DNA of 64,000 bases, from assembly GCA_030248215.1 (NCBI GenBank), contig JASANG010001160.1:1-64000 (forward strand). Direction: 5' to 3'. Every line of letters begins with the position of its first letter. Within the stretch, counting starts at the first letter, position 1. The notes under the pieces were generated by a model. The model had not been told where the DNA came from. It worked only from the letters and a program-made list of their open reading frames with translations, and made no database searches. Positions 43,481 to 55,800 of this stretch are shown one piece after another. The translations under genes and the position numbers were made by a program. Origin of the DNA: Enoplolaimus lenunculus (taxonomy: Eukaryota; Nematoda; Enoplea; Enoplida; Thoracostomopsidae).

Positions 43481-46421
43481 TGTTAAAGATTGAAATTATG
43501 CGCATAATACATAGAACACTACAGGGCTGGACTAAGCACTAAAAATCGGCTCTGGCAGTTTGATATTATAAACCAGGTTACTACTTACTATTTAAAAATT
43601 TAATTCTTAACCAATATTTTTCTATTTTCCTGTGTGGTCCAAATTCCAGTCGGTGGACTGGTCGTTTGCCCAGTAGGCCGGGTAGGCAGCTCTACCATTG
43701 TGCACTGACGCGTCGTTTTTTGAGACAAGTTTAAGTACTTGACGTAATTTTGCATTTGCATATTATGTGTTATTTTTGCTAATTTGGCTATAATTCCGAC
43801 CTTGGTTGTCCATAGCTGTAGTTCGCGTTTGCCCGGTTTTAAATGTTTGCGGTGACAACGTTTGTTTTTGCGTTTTAGGAACAATTGGTGCAGAAGTTTC
43901 GTATATTAATTGACATTTTAGAGTAATGTACTCATTTAGACTTATACAGTAACCTGTACTATCATGGATCTTACCAAAATGTTTTTCAGTAGAGATACAC
44001 TAATATTTATTCATTTGATTCTTACATATGCTTTTGAAAACTTGTATTGTAAGAATTGCATTGTATTATTAATCATTGCGCAAGCTAACTTAGAGGCGGT
44101 TTTCACCTATGGGAGTGTTTTCTGAAAATTTTTCATGCACTACTGACCTTTAACCTGCATTTTGTGCAGTGCGTGTTGGTCATGTTCGTACCTTTGATGA
44201 TTTTTGTTATGATTCGATGTAGTATATTCTGTGTATCTTTGCGGTTTTGTAATAATCTGGTTTGTTACACTAAAGCAAATGTGGTTTTCATTGACAACGT
44301 TTATTTTCCTTAGTGATAATTTTATTATTGCATTAGACGATTTTTTTAGAATTTAAACTTGGATTAGTTCTGGTAGTATGAACCTTTCAGGTTGTAGCTA
44401 ATACTGTTCTGGTTAATACCTATAGCTAAGCTTACCTTATTGGAATTCACGCTCGTACAGAAATACGTATTCTGCTATCAAATTAACGGAACGGTGTAAA
44501 AAGGGATTACAGGGTCAGTCTTAGCAAGGACACCCCCTCCCCTCAAATGAACAATTCTGCAGCTTCCATAGGTGACATGAAAATTTTTTACAAATGTTCG
44601 ATTTGTACCTTTGTGTTCGAAGAACAGGCCCCCACGAAGTGACAGGGAGCAGTGTACCCATGATATACATTTGTAATATAAATATACATGTTGGAACTAA
44701 GCGGTAAGTGTAGCCTTTACAATATTAGATTTCCGTGCGAAATGTAGAAATTTTTTTATATTTTATCGTAGAAATGTCTTAACTGGTTTCAGTGCTCGTT
44801 TTGCTCATTGCGAATAGAAAATCTTTGTTTCGAATCGTTCTGTTTGAAAATAATATGATAAAGCATATTTCTGGGCAACCAATAGGTACAGCAACGATTA
44901 CGACAGTAAAAAAAACATCGCGAGCGAAGCGAACTGGAGACACCAGACACATTTTGTTCTATTGGATTCTAGGAATTTTCGATTTTGGGTGCCCTTAAAT
45001 TTAGCCTCAAAATGAATGAAACGTCGCGAGCTCGAAGCCGGATGTATTTTTGCGCATTACAATAAATGTGAAGTTTTAAATTTTTGTGGCCTCCCAATTG
45101 ATGAAATATCACGAGCAAAACGAGCGAGAAGGTTGACGACCTATTTTTATATTAAATCGCATTGAAAGGTTTTAATTTTGGGTCGTTAACCTCGGCTCCC
45201 AAATTGATGGGTTTATGGAGCGCTAAGACAAACAGTAAGGGGTTAGTACTTTATGTATTACAGGTATAGTGATGTTATTCATTTAAATGATAAAGAAGTT
45301 GGCAAATGTGTGGAACACGACTGTATAGTGTAAGCAAATTCCTAAGCGTAAGAATAAGCTTAAATCTAACCCTAAGTAAACAATTCGTCTGAAGCTTGAA
45401 CTTACTCTATTGCAGTCCCGCAAAAAAACGTTCCGTCCCTGATCTTTACATGGGCCAAGAATTTAATACTTTTTACTTTAAACAAGGTCACAAACGATAA
45501 ATGCCGAAAATAACCATGAAGAATATTCTAAAATGGTTCATTTTTTCAAACATGATGGGCCAATGTATTTCTCTCATCGTATTTCCTCTTGTGATATTGC
45601 ACGTGGTGCAGTTTTTCTCTGTGAAGATAACCTTTTCTTATGTAACAGTTTGTTATTATTTAATCGTAGAGTATTCTTAGTGCCACTTGCCTGTTTTAGG
45701 AATTGAATTTGGCATTTTGATGTCGCCTTTTGCGTAGCGTACAATTTACCTGCAAAACTGTTTTTGTTAGAAATGAAGGTTTTCTGTTATGGGTGAAAAA
45801 TTTCGGTACTTGTATCCGTCCCATCCAAGTCCACCCAATAATTATTGAGTGCTGTAGTTTTTTTGCTGCTGGTATAATTGGAACGTAAAAAGTGTCCATA
45901 CTACGCTATTCTATATGTAAATGTTGGGAATTTTTTCATTTATCAAATTATCACTGCAGATAATAGCTTTCTGTCCAGTTTGCTTGCTATAAATAATTAT
46001 AGATGGTATGCGGTTGCGTAAAATGCAACGCACAGTTTAATTAAATTTCGAATAATTTGGTTTTGAAGTCACTTGGCCAGCAGTATGTATTAAAATTAAA
46101 CGTCAGAAGGTATTTTTTACAAATTTAAAAACAGACAGTTTTTGTTGGGTGATGCCAGTGCGTCTATTTTGCCGACTATTCCTTTAGTAATAGAGATTAA
46201 GTATCGTTTATACACTTCGAGGAAGTTCAATTTGAAAGTTTTGTTTTTTGCAGGATTTATGAAAAATTTAGCCGAACTTATGAAACGTGTTGGCGGTGGA
46301 TTATGTTTAGAGGCGACAATAAAGTATGAGATATGCTCTAAAATGGCATCTTCGCTACGCTATGTGCGACGTTGTTTATATGTATTTTAATCCTAATGCT
46401 AAATTTACCTATTGGGAAGAT
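43481..46421. other. 3' flank of the malic enzyme gene
   Basis: No exon or tRNA seen. Apart from family A copy 12 it is unrecognised AT-rich sequence; the frames at 43600-43884 and 44792-44998 show no domain. Confidence 0.4.
45301..45456 (+). mobile_element. MITE family A, copy 12
   Basis: GGCAAATGTGTGGAACACG to CTGATCTTTACATGGGCC. Flanks AAGAAGTT and AAGAATTT agree at 7 of 8 bases. Confidence 0.85.
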
Positions 46422-46621
46422 CAAGAGTGGATAATCGCTATTTAACAAGAGTGTGCCGCTGGGTACATTCTGTGTAGAAAAGAAGGTAACCGGCACGCGT
46501 TGCGTTTTTTGCCCTACCCCCTATTAATTTAGAAGAGGGTACAACCGGAGCGATCCATGTCAAACTTTATGTATCCGGCGGGATCCCATGAGTTGCACAC
46601 TCTTGTCCTTATCCACTCTTG
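46422..46621. mobile_element. Palindromic element J, copy 1
   Basis: 200 bp with CAAGAGTGGATAA and TTATCCACTCTTG ends and the inner AAGAGTGT/ACACTCTTGT pair, internally like copy 2 (GTACATTCTGTG, GCACGCGTTGC). Flanks do not match. Confidence 0.7.
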
Positions 46622-46622
46622 G

Positions 46623-48270
46623 TTTGTTGCATAGTTTGCAATTATGACCCAGTACAGTATTTTTAGATGACCAAGACTTTATTATTATTTAGCATTTTTG
46701 CGTTCTGTATTTGATTTATGTTTTATTTCAGTTTTTGCTTTTGGGCGTTTCAGCCATAGAAATATTACCCTAAATCATGAGCGTAGCCAGAATTTTAGAA
46801 ACAGGTGAGGTCACGTCCTGTAGAAATTTTCAAGGGTATTGCTTGTGTTACCAAAACTGAACAAAGTCAAAATACTGCTGGACAAAAATGCAAAAGAGGG
46901 GCTCGAGAAGCGAACCCGTCACTGGATGCGCACTTGCTTAAATGATGTACGGTTTTGTTTCACAAAAGTCGTAAAGTAGAAATACTTCAATAATTTATTA
47001 GCCGGATGTTGATAGGAATTTGAAGGAACTATTTTTTAATTCAGTAGTCAGTAATTTTCCAAACTTGAATTTTTAAAAAGTTTGATTTTTAAGATCCCAA
47101 GGCCCCCTCCCATGGGACCCAAACAAATTTTTGTCAAAAATTTGAACAAATTATTTTTATTCCATATATAACGCAGCTTGCCGAGCTGAGTTGGTGTTAA
47201 ATTTTTTGCAATCAATGAGCTTGCGTGTAATAGAATGTCATTTTGAGAAATCAATGTAAACATATATTTTGTTTTGCCAAAAGTTAATCGCTGATTAATG
47301 TTATCACGGCCAAACTTCAATATACACTTGTATTTTTAGCAAAACAGTGCGTTATTGTTTCTGCCTATATTTAAGTTATGTAGTTTTTGAGTTTTGATCT
47401 TTCTGATACCGCAACTCGCACGAGGCATTTGATCAAAAAGTATGTTCGATTTTGAAAATGTTTGCGTATTCGAGCTTCTCACGATCTCTTGCAACTGAAA
47501 ATAACATGCCGAATGTCTTAACAAATTTATAAACTATTACGTGACGTCATTTCTTGAGACGAAGTGAACAACATTGTTTTTATCATCCGAAATTCGGTTT
47601 ACTACTTACGACTGATTTTACGTTGAGCACTAATGCACTGTTCGTTATTAATATTTAACTGTGACATTTTCTGCGTATATATATTTTTTCAAAAGTGTAC
47701 TTTAGAATTATGACTTCTGTTGCCAAAATATATTCAAGGTATTTTGTTGATATCAATTGTTTAACCGTGATTAGATGGTTCGATTTTGTGTCTTTCGTAT
47801 AAAGAGACTCGTCTGGTTCGAAAGTTAACTTGGCTCGTGTACACGCTTTCCCCGCAATTCTAAGCCTAAGCCTAAGCACAAAGCTAATTTTAAGCCTACA
47901 GCGCAAGTCTGTCAAAATGTTGAATGCTCTGTGGGTGGAGAAAGTGTCAAGAGCCGTTATTTTATACAACGGGTCTGGGGTGAACTTTGTAAATATGGTG
48001 TATTGAATGATTGAAATGAACTGCTACCCCTTTTTCTATACGTACTGGCTTATCTGTTTTTATATTTAAGTTAAGACGGCTGCGGTATTGAACTAACTGT
48101 AATGGGGAGCCGCAAGCAAAGCATCGCAGACTTTTTGTAAGAGAAGCGGGTGGCATTGTACATCGGCCCGCAGATGGAGCTGGTGAGCATAGAGCTATCC
48201 TTAGAGGTGCTTACTGTAGTCGGGGAGCATATTAGCTGCATTTAACGGAGGGCTTAGCTGGTTTGTATAG
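46623..48270. other. Unrecognised intergenic sequence
   Basis: A short CCTAAG tract at 47865-47900 and minus-strand frames to 48156 (including FACGSPLQLVQYR) without recognisable family. Nothing else supported. Confidence 0.35.
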
Positions 48271-48278
48271 GCTGAAGC

Positions 48279-48656
48279 CAGGGTGCAACCGGAATTCCGG
48301 TTCCGGTTCCGGCATTTTTTCACCTTCCGGTTCCGGTAAATTTTTACCGGATTTAAAAATTCCGGTATTATAATTTGGCCGTTTTCTTAACTTTGCTAAT
48401 TTTTAAGAATCTCTTTTGAAAGCCACTTGTACTCCGAATATAAGCCATTGATGGTGGATTTCACTTCAGTCGATGATGAAAATCTAAAATACAACAAATA
48501 AAATAAATACCTATGTTCGACTAAGGTTATTTCACAAATAATAGAGCAAAAATAAGATTAAAATGAAATTTTTGGTGAAATGCATTTTTCATTTTCCGGT
48601 TCCGGTAAAATTTTCAAATTCCGGTTCCGGTAAATTGTAATTCCGGTTGCACCCTG
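48279..48656. mobile_element. hAT-type MITE, copy 1, with perfect 8-bp target duplication
   Basis: 378 bp from CAGGGTGCAACCGGAATTCC to its complement, rich in CCGGTT repeats near both ends. GCTGAAGC flanks both sides (48271-48278 and 48657-48664). CAGGG ends with 8-bp duplications fit hAT. Confidence 0.9.
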
Positions 48657-48663
48657 GCTGAAG

Positions 48664-48981
48664 CAAGAGTGGATGATTTTCACAAGAGTGTACAACTGGG
48701 TACATTTTGTACACAAAACAATGTACCCAGCGCACGTTGTATTTTTGACCTACCCTCCCTTATTTGGGGGGGGGAAACGCTGAACCAATATTTTGAATTT
48801 CAGCTAAAGTCGCTCCGATTATATTTTAACTCCTATGTTTACTATGTAGGTTAAGTGGTGACTACCCCCCGCCTAAATCAGGGGGGGTCGAGCAAAAATG
48901 CAACGCGTGCTGGTCCACTTTGTGCTATGCACTACCGCATCAGTTGCACACTCTTCTGCAAGTGGACACCATCCACTCTTG
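48664..48981. mobile_element. Palindromic element J, copy 2
   Basis: CAAGAGTGGATGATTTTCAC to GGACACCATCCACTCTTG, with a second internal pair ACAAGAGTGT/CACTCTTCTGC. GCTGAAG follows it and also precedes it, a 7-bp duplication shared with the adjoining hAT copy. Confidence 0.75.
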
Positions 48982-49363
48982 GCTGAAGTAAAGATTGCAA
49001 GTTCAACTTTGGTTTAAATATGGTTTAAGCTGTGCGTTTTAAAACATCCTCCTTGCATTTGGGGTATGCGGTCTATTTTATAAAGTGTTTTTGCTTGTAA
49101 TGAGCTTAGTGCATGTTTGCCGTGTATGTGATCATATGTTTAGTTTTGTTTTTATAGGTTAATTTGATTATTTTGCCCGATTGAAAACTTTGATTATATA
49201 TGATTGGCACCAACTGGTTTATTGTTTATGGCATGATTTATTGATGATTGGCAAGGGTTCAGTAATTGCCCGTGTCGATCAACTCATATGAACTAAAATT
49301 AATGTGCCAATTTTATGTTTTAGTAAGCGTCAAATTATAATATTTCATATTCTTCCTTTGTTT

Positions 49364-49533
49364 GAACAATGTATAGAACAGAGCTGGAACAGTAGTATAA
49401 CCATATTCCTAAGCTTAAGCGTAAAAATGAACTTATATCTGAGCCTAAGCTTAAGCAAAAATGTATCTAAAACTTAAGCGTACTCTATGGCCGTCCTGCA
49501 GAAAAACGTTCCGTCCGTAATCTTTACATATAA
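49364..49533 (+). mobile_element. MITE family A, copy 13
   Basis: GAACAATGTATAGAACAGAG to CCGTAATCTTTACATATAAC, with an eroded right end. Lies between the malic enzyme and PAQR genes. Confidence 0.75.
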
Positions 49534-50044
49534 CAGTTGTTTTACATTTTAAAAACATAGTGTATAATGTAGATTGTTTCTAAGCCACAGCGGGTTCTGA
49601 ACATTTCGCAGATGATATATAATTTGTTTAACCTGAGGAAAATTATATGCTTACCGCTAGCAACAATTGAAACTTAGTGAGTCCTTTGAGTTGGTCGTAT
49701 TATGTCCTATAACTTCGTGTTTATATATAAGTAGATTAATTCATGTATTATAAAAGAAACAAGTAAAACATTTCGAGTGGACTTTGTTTGAAATGTTTTA
49801 TATCAAGCATAGAATGCAACCGGAGGTATGGCTCTGGCAAAAAATCGACCTACAGCTGTGGAAAAATGTCTGTCGGAGGTTTTTGGCAGTGAAATGTATA
49901 GTTTTATAAAATTTGTTTGTCTATGCGTTTCGTTTTAACTTTTGTAATAACTTTGAGGAAATTATTGTCCAGTTCATGGGTTAGTAAGAAAAATCTGAAG
50001 CATGGTTTTGTTTGGAAAATGGAAAAAGTGGAAATTTTAAACGT

Positions 50045-50320
50045 ATAGAATTCATGTATTTTTCTAGTTTCCCACCACAATGGAAAAGTGCCCCCCCCCC
50101 CCCCACTACAATGGAAAAACTCCCCCCGCCACAATGTTTTACGTGTATTAAGACATTGTCGGACCACACTGCGATTTGAAGGGATACTAAGCAGTATGGT
50201 GGGCTGCTGCCCCTCCCTTCCCTCACAAGAAACCCCCCTCCGCCGTCACAATCTTTCACGTTTATTAAGTCAATTGTGGAACCCCCCGGCGATTTGAAAT
50301 CATACTAAGCAGGAAGAGCA
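50045..50320. repeat. C-rich imperfect tandem repeat of about 128 bp
   Basis: CCACAATGTTTTACGTGTAT ... GCGATTTGAAGGGATACTAA is followed by a similar CACAATCTTTCACGTTTATT ... GCGATTTGAAATCATACTAA. Long C-runs separate them. Minus-strand frames here are low-complexity. Confidence 0.6.
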
Positions 50321-50466
50321 CCAAACTGTTCAGAACTATTTCAGTCATTTTAGTAGTTTCAATAATAAAATGCTTAGTGCGGGGGCATTGGGGGGCGGCA
50401 GCCTCCAATCGTGCATAGTATTCCCTCAAATGGCAGGGGATGCAGGGGCAGCCGCCACCTGAGAAC

Positions 50467-50835
50467 CAGGGTACAACCGGAGGTCTGGCTCCGGCATAAA
50501 ATCGGCCTCGGGCTCCGGCATAAAATCGGCCTCCGGCTCCGGCAGAATTTTTGCCGGAGGTTCCGGCAATTTCGGTAGTCAAAATTTTGCATAATTTTCA
50601 TAAATTTATCTGTTAAGCGCGTTTCGATTGACTTTTGTCACAATAATCATGAAAGAATTGCTGAAATTTGGCAGAAAAGGAGCGTGAAACCAAACAACTT
50701 AACAAAATTTTGCAGATATTGGCTAAAATTTACTAGTTAATCATCATTTTTACTACTTAATTTCGCCTCACCTCCGGCTTCGGCAAGTGTCGTTGCCCTC
50801 CGGCTCCAGTATTTTTCATTTCCGGTTGCACCCTG
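50467..50835. mobile_element. hAT-type MITE, copy 3, older
   Basis: CAGGGTACAACCGGAGGTC to ATTTCCGGTTGCACCCTG with CTCCGGC repeats. Flanks no longer match. A further piece with the GGAGGT motif lies at about 49808-49880, and another right end at 51731-51812. Confidence 0.75.
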
Positions 50836-51157
50836 AAACCCACTCTTTTATAGACCCAGCAGAAACCTTTACACCCCTTACGGTAACATGGGCACATCTG
50901 AGAATCGAGCCGGGGCGTAGAAAGGCAATATTTTGAGCGTTTAAAATGCAGTTGCTATACATAATACCCTAAATGACACCGTTGCGCGTTTGTTCTGAGC
51001 TTTATTAATACTTTGCGCAATCATCAACGATTCATTTATATATTTTCGTCAAGTGTTAACCACAGATTTACTACTTTAATGTAACAATAAGGCTTTTATT
51101 CCGAACAGGCATCTACTCTAGTAAATTATATGTAAAAATCGGCTTGTTAAAGTTTGC

Positions 51158-52174
51158 GGCCCATGTTACGCTGAGGGCTGTCCCGGGACAGCAAACATGC
51201 TTATTGTTTGAAAGCCAATTATCCTGGGGTATTAACCTCGCATTGGGGTTTTAAAATTTTAAGCCGTTTATTAGCTACAGGCTAATTTGCATAATTAATT
51301 AAGCCTAAATTAGGACTTTCCACAGTATTTCACTAATTATTACAGTGAGAAGCAATCTAATTTTAGCATTAAAGGGTTTTTGGGTGCGAGGAATCCGCGT
51401 AGACTGTTTACAAACCTCCAAAACCGATAATTGAGCAGTTAGCTAATAGATAATTTGCATTTTAATTTACGGTTGTGGTGCCGAATATCATAAAATTCCT
51501 TTTTTTTACAAGTAGGCGTCTTTAATATGTGGCTGCGATTACATTTCTGGGCAACTCAAGAAGTTCTTGTTTCAATACGTTTTAGCTACTTTTAAGTTAA
51601 GCAAGCGAGAGTTAAACGCATTTTTGTATTATTTCAGTATATGAGCAGCTATTATAAAGTTTATAACAGACGAAAACCTTGAGCACGCTAAAAATACAGC
51701 GAAAAATAAATTAGTTCAATATATACAATATCCGGTATCCGGTCCGTGTTCCGGTAAAAAAAATTTAATATCCGGTTCCGATATCCGGTAAATTAATATC
51801 CGGTCGCACCCTGGCTTAAGCTTAGGCTAAGTTTTGGCTTTGGCTTAGGTTCATGCATCAAAGCTTTGGCTTAGACCTAAAGCGTACGCTTAGGTTTGTC
51901 CTAGGCGTAGGTTACGATTTGGTTTAGGTTTAGGCTTACGGCTTAGGTTTAAGTTTCGCTGTCCCAGCTGTCCCCGCTATCCCAGCTGTTCCCGCTGTCC
52001 TCGCTGTTCCTAGTGTCCCAGCTCTCCCCGCTGTTCCACTGTCACGGCTGTGCCGTTTTCCCGACACTCCTGGCTGTCCTGTTGCCACAGCTGTCCCAAT
52101 TGTCCCACTGTCCGCTGCACTCCCGCTTGTCGTTGTCCCGGGACAACGGGATGGCCCTTAGCGTAACATGGGCC
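51158..52174. mobile_element. Composite element K with GGCCCATGTTACGCT termini
   Basis: Termini GGCCCATGTTACGCTGAGGG and CCCTTAGCGTAACATGGGCC face each other about 1 kb apart, each next to GTCCCGGGAC. Inside, in order: a single inverted unit of the array seen at 61-61.7 kb (about 51215-51480), a hAT right end (to 51812), a TTAGGC-like tract (51814-51957) and a GCTGTCCC minisatellite (51958-52130). It is either a patchwork of insertions or one large element. The GGCC end resembles families A and B. Confidence 0.65.
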
Positions 52175-52758
52175 GCATTAGTGATAGTGCCTGGGGGATT
52201 CAGTCTTAGCTTGAAGTCAGATTTCCCTTGAACAATAAAACATTCAGCGTGAAAGTGGTTGTTTCCCTAGTGCACAGGCGATATATTTATTAAATACGAT
52301 AAAATGATGTATATTAGAATATTAAGTAAGGTTGAAACATACGCCATCACATTCCTCATTTGAAAATCTTAACTCTACCATTAACATAGATGCAGAAATA
52401 TATAGTAGAGTTCAGATAAAACTACTGCTACGGCTGTGTTCTATATATTGGCCGGAATTCCTAAGCTTTTTCAGTTTAACAGTTACACGCTAGTGGCTAA
52501 TTTTGGGCGTATACACAGGCTTAGGATTTAGACTACATTTTTGGTTAGCATTAGGCTTGTTGTTTATGACACGACGTAAATATTTCTCACGGTTGGTAAT
52601 CAAGCTGACTTCATAAAAACTACGGCCAAAACGTACAATACAATCAGCTCCATACAATAACTTTCGATCGCAAAAATGATGTATTAGCTATTAGACTAAT
52701 ATAATAATGATGTATTAGCTATTAGCCTAATATAATATGTTTTCTTAGTGAATAAAAC

Positions 52759-52764
52759 TTTATT
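52759..52764 (-). promoter_or_regulatory. Likely poly(A) signal of the PAQR gene
   Basis: AATAAA on the minus strand, 123 bases after the PAQR stop codon at 52887. Supports the last exon ending there rather than being spliced at the CAG/GTCAGT just before the stop. Confidence 0.55.
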
Positions 52765-52886
52765 GCGCCAGTATAAAATCCGCTATTCTACAAATCAGCT
52801 CATTTTTTGTTTATGCATTTGATTGTGTCACAGCGAAAAGTCTTTGAAATTTTTGCGTTTATCGCAAAACGTTGCGCGATATAGAA

Positions 52887-55800
52887 TCAGTTTGACTGAC
52901 CTGAAACGATATTTTGCCGATTTCTAATATTTGCACACGACGCACTATGAGTTACATGCCTTGATTGTTTAACTTCATCCGAAGTCAAATTCGTGTCTTT
53001 TGTCCAATCTTCAGTTTCGGCATCTTTTGAACTATGACATTTATCTTCAAAATAATCCTTCAAATTCACATCAACTTCTTCGTTTGTATCACGGCAGTCC
53101 AGCGTAATTCTTGTGAGATCAAGGGTCCAATATGCAAATGCGAATGATTTTGCTAAAGCATCTGATAGCAATAGGCTTATTTTTGACTTTGTCGCCATGG
53201 AGCCTTTCTGAGCACCATCATACTCACCCGATAAATTTAGTCCATTCGGCACTGTCGGTGACAAATTTACCGTTCGTCCAACAGACCGATTGCGCCGTGC
53301 GCGAATATTATTTAATAAATAATCAGTTTTTGAGTTAGCTAGCGTTTTGGCTTGTTTCGCGGCAAATTTAAGCGCCAAACGGTAGCGCGCCGCGTACAGC
53401 CGACCCGTAAAGCAGGCGACGATCACAAATTGGACTACGATATTTGAGATCAAATGATTGGTTGAATCGTCGGCGACCACTCGAACATGACTTTCAAGCA
53501 TTGCTCGCCGTGAGTTCATATCTGTACGTGTTGCAATCATGTGAAAATAGCTTGTCGTTATAGCGAACACGTGAAACCACTGAAATTTTTGGAAACTAAC
53601 GTAAAAAATATGACTAGCACAACATGTATGAGTTTTACGCTAAAACGCATTCGTGTTCTCGTACACTTTCACCGTCATGCATAAGCTTAGGCTTGGGTTT
53701 AGTCTCAGGCTTTGATTTAGTATTTGACCTACGCTTAGGATTCTGAAAACGATTACTTGAAGTCTGAGCCTAGCGTTTGCCTAAGCCTTTACGAAGTCTA
53801 GTATAGCGCAACTGTAATCGCAGATATGCTTTATATATGACATCGGTGTCATAGCCAGTACAACCAGCTATAATGGTTCAAAAATCATTTCAGAAATGCG
53901 CATGGATGATCCTGAATAATTTATAATCTAATCGCGGCTAAGAGCTGGGCAAAATCTTTTCAGTTAAGCGAATATTCGGCACTGGTACATTTTCAACATA
54001 ATATTCTATACGCGTAGGCAAACTTAGGAACGGACTTATTACTCCTATACCGAGTTCCGTAGCCAGCTCATCTTGCTAAGGGACAAAAATGTTTTAGGAA
54101 GGCATACAAAACTGTCAGATAACTTACTAGCGAGGCTGAAATTTTTTTAGGTGGAGAAGAAATTTTTTTCAAGAGAAACGCGTCCGAGCTCCTCCTGGCT
54201 ACGGGCCCGCCTGCCTGTGCTTATACGTGTGGCTGAACCTTTGTCAAACCCTAAATCCAAAGCTTGACTTTGAATGTTGCCAAAGTGTACCAGAACCGCT
54301 ACATTTTTTTTCAATCGAGACGCTGATCCTTCCTTGATCCTTTTGGCCTACGGAGTCCTATTTAATTTGAATACCTGATGACTATGGCCAAAATAGTCAA
54401 ATCGACCCGGCGCAAATACTTCTGGAATGTGAAACCCGTAAAACGCAAACGACATTAACGCGCAAACAAAATGTGTATAATGTACTGGGATCGCAACGTC
54501 ACGTGATGCATTCACAAATCGATCATTGAATAAACGCTCAATGATTGGTAGATTTGTAATCATGTACGCTTGACAAAATGCCGCTGTTCGAACAACCTGT
54601 CAATGATTTTTATGATAAAAGTAGTTCGCTGTCAACGGCTAGACGCCTATGCACAATGCAGGAATTAATGACGGTCAGCCAGGATGCAACCGGAATTAAA
54701 AAATACCGGAACCGGAACCGGAAAGTTAAAAAAATATCGGAACCGGAAAACAAAAAATATTTGTAACCGAAAAATTCATTGTTGAGCGCTATTTTTTTCG
54801 CTTTTAATGCTGTAAAACACACCATTTAGAATGCCAAAATCCTGAAACAATTGCAATAGGTGGAAACATATGATAAATTATGGAGTCTGGCACAAATTAA
54901 AAATTTGGGCAATACACGCTCGGATAATTTTTAGATAATTAAGTTAGAATAATATGCCAATTTTTCTTAAATTTTCGAATAAGAAAAAAATTTCAATACC
55001 AAAAATACCGGAAAATTCCGGTGAAAAAATACCGGATTTCCCTACTGGAACCGGAATTCCGGTTGCACCCTGCTGTCAGCCTAGTTGCAATATTTGCAAC
55101 ACTAATTTTTGTCTTTAGGTTCGCGTCGCAACTTGAAACCCATTAAAACAATATGCATATATATTAACAAAATATGCGCAAAAACTAATTGCAACTTCAC
55201 CTAATAGAACAGTGTATATACAAAATCTGAACAATTTTCTGTTTATCGCTATGTTAACAATTTTCTATTTATAGCTATGTTATTGTTAACAAAACTTTAC
55301 TACTATACAACTAATTTGCATACTTATATAAAAAAACGATTGGACCGTTGGCCAAAATACGTATATGGGGAGTTCCAGTTTAATACTATAGATATATTTT
55401 CATGTCCGATATTCATTACTATGGATTTGTGCTTTGTGTGAATTCGTATTTTTATATATTAAAGCTGGAGTGACCCGCATACGTATTTTGGGAAAATTTC
55501 CAGCGTTACTTTGTTTATAATATTTTCTTATAACGCAAAGATAATTGTTCTGTGAAAAGAAGATCTGCATGCAAATTGTTGTGCATTCGGTAACTTCCGC
55601 GCAATGCTCCAAGCCGACTGACTAGCACTTAAATATTTCACACGGTTATAGAAGCTGTGAAAATTGTATATCGGTATGCATTCGTTTAACCCCTTCTCAC
55701 ATGAATATTTTAAATTTCAAATGACACGTAATTTCAAGGTAAGATTCGAACAGCAGTCTCACGGGTGGGAGGCGTTTACGATGGCCACTGAGCTATAGGA

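Noticed and set aside
50265-50601. Minus-strand frames rich in Gly/Ala/Arg
   Set aside because: They translate the C-rich repeat and the CTCCGGC array of a hAT-type MITE.
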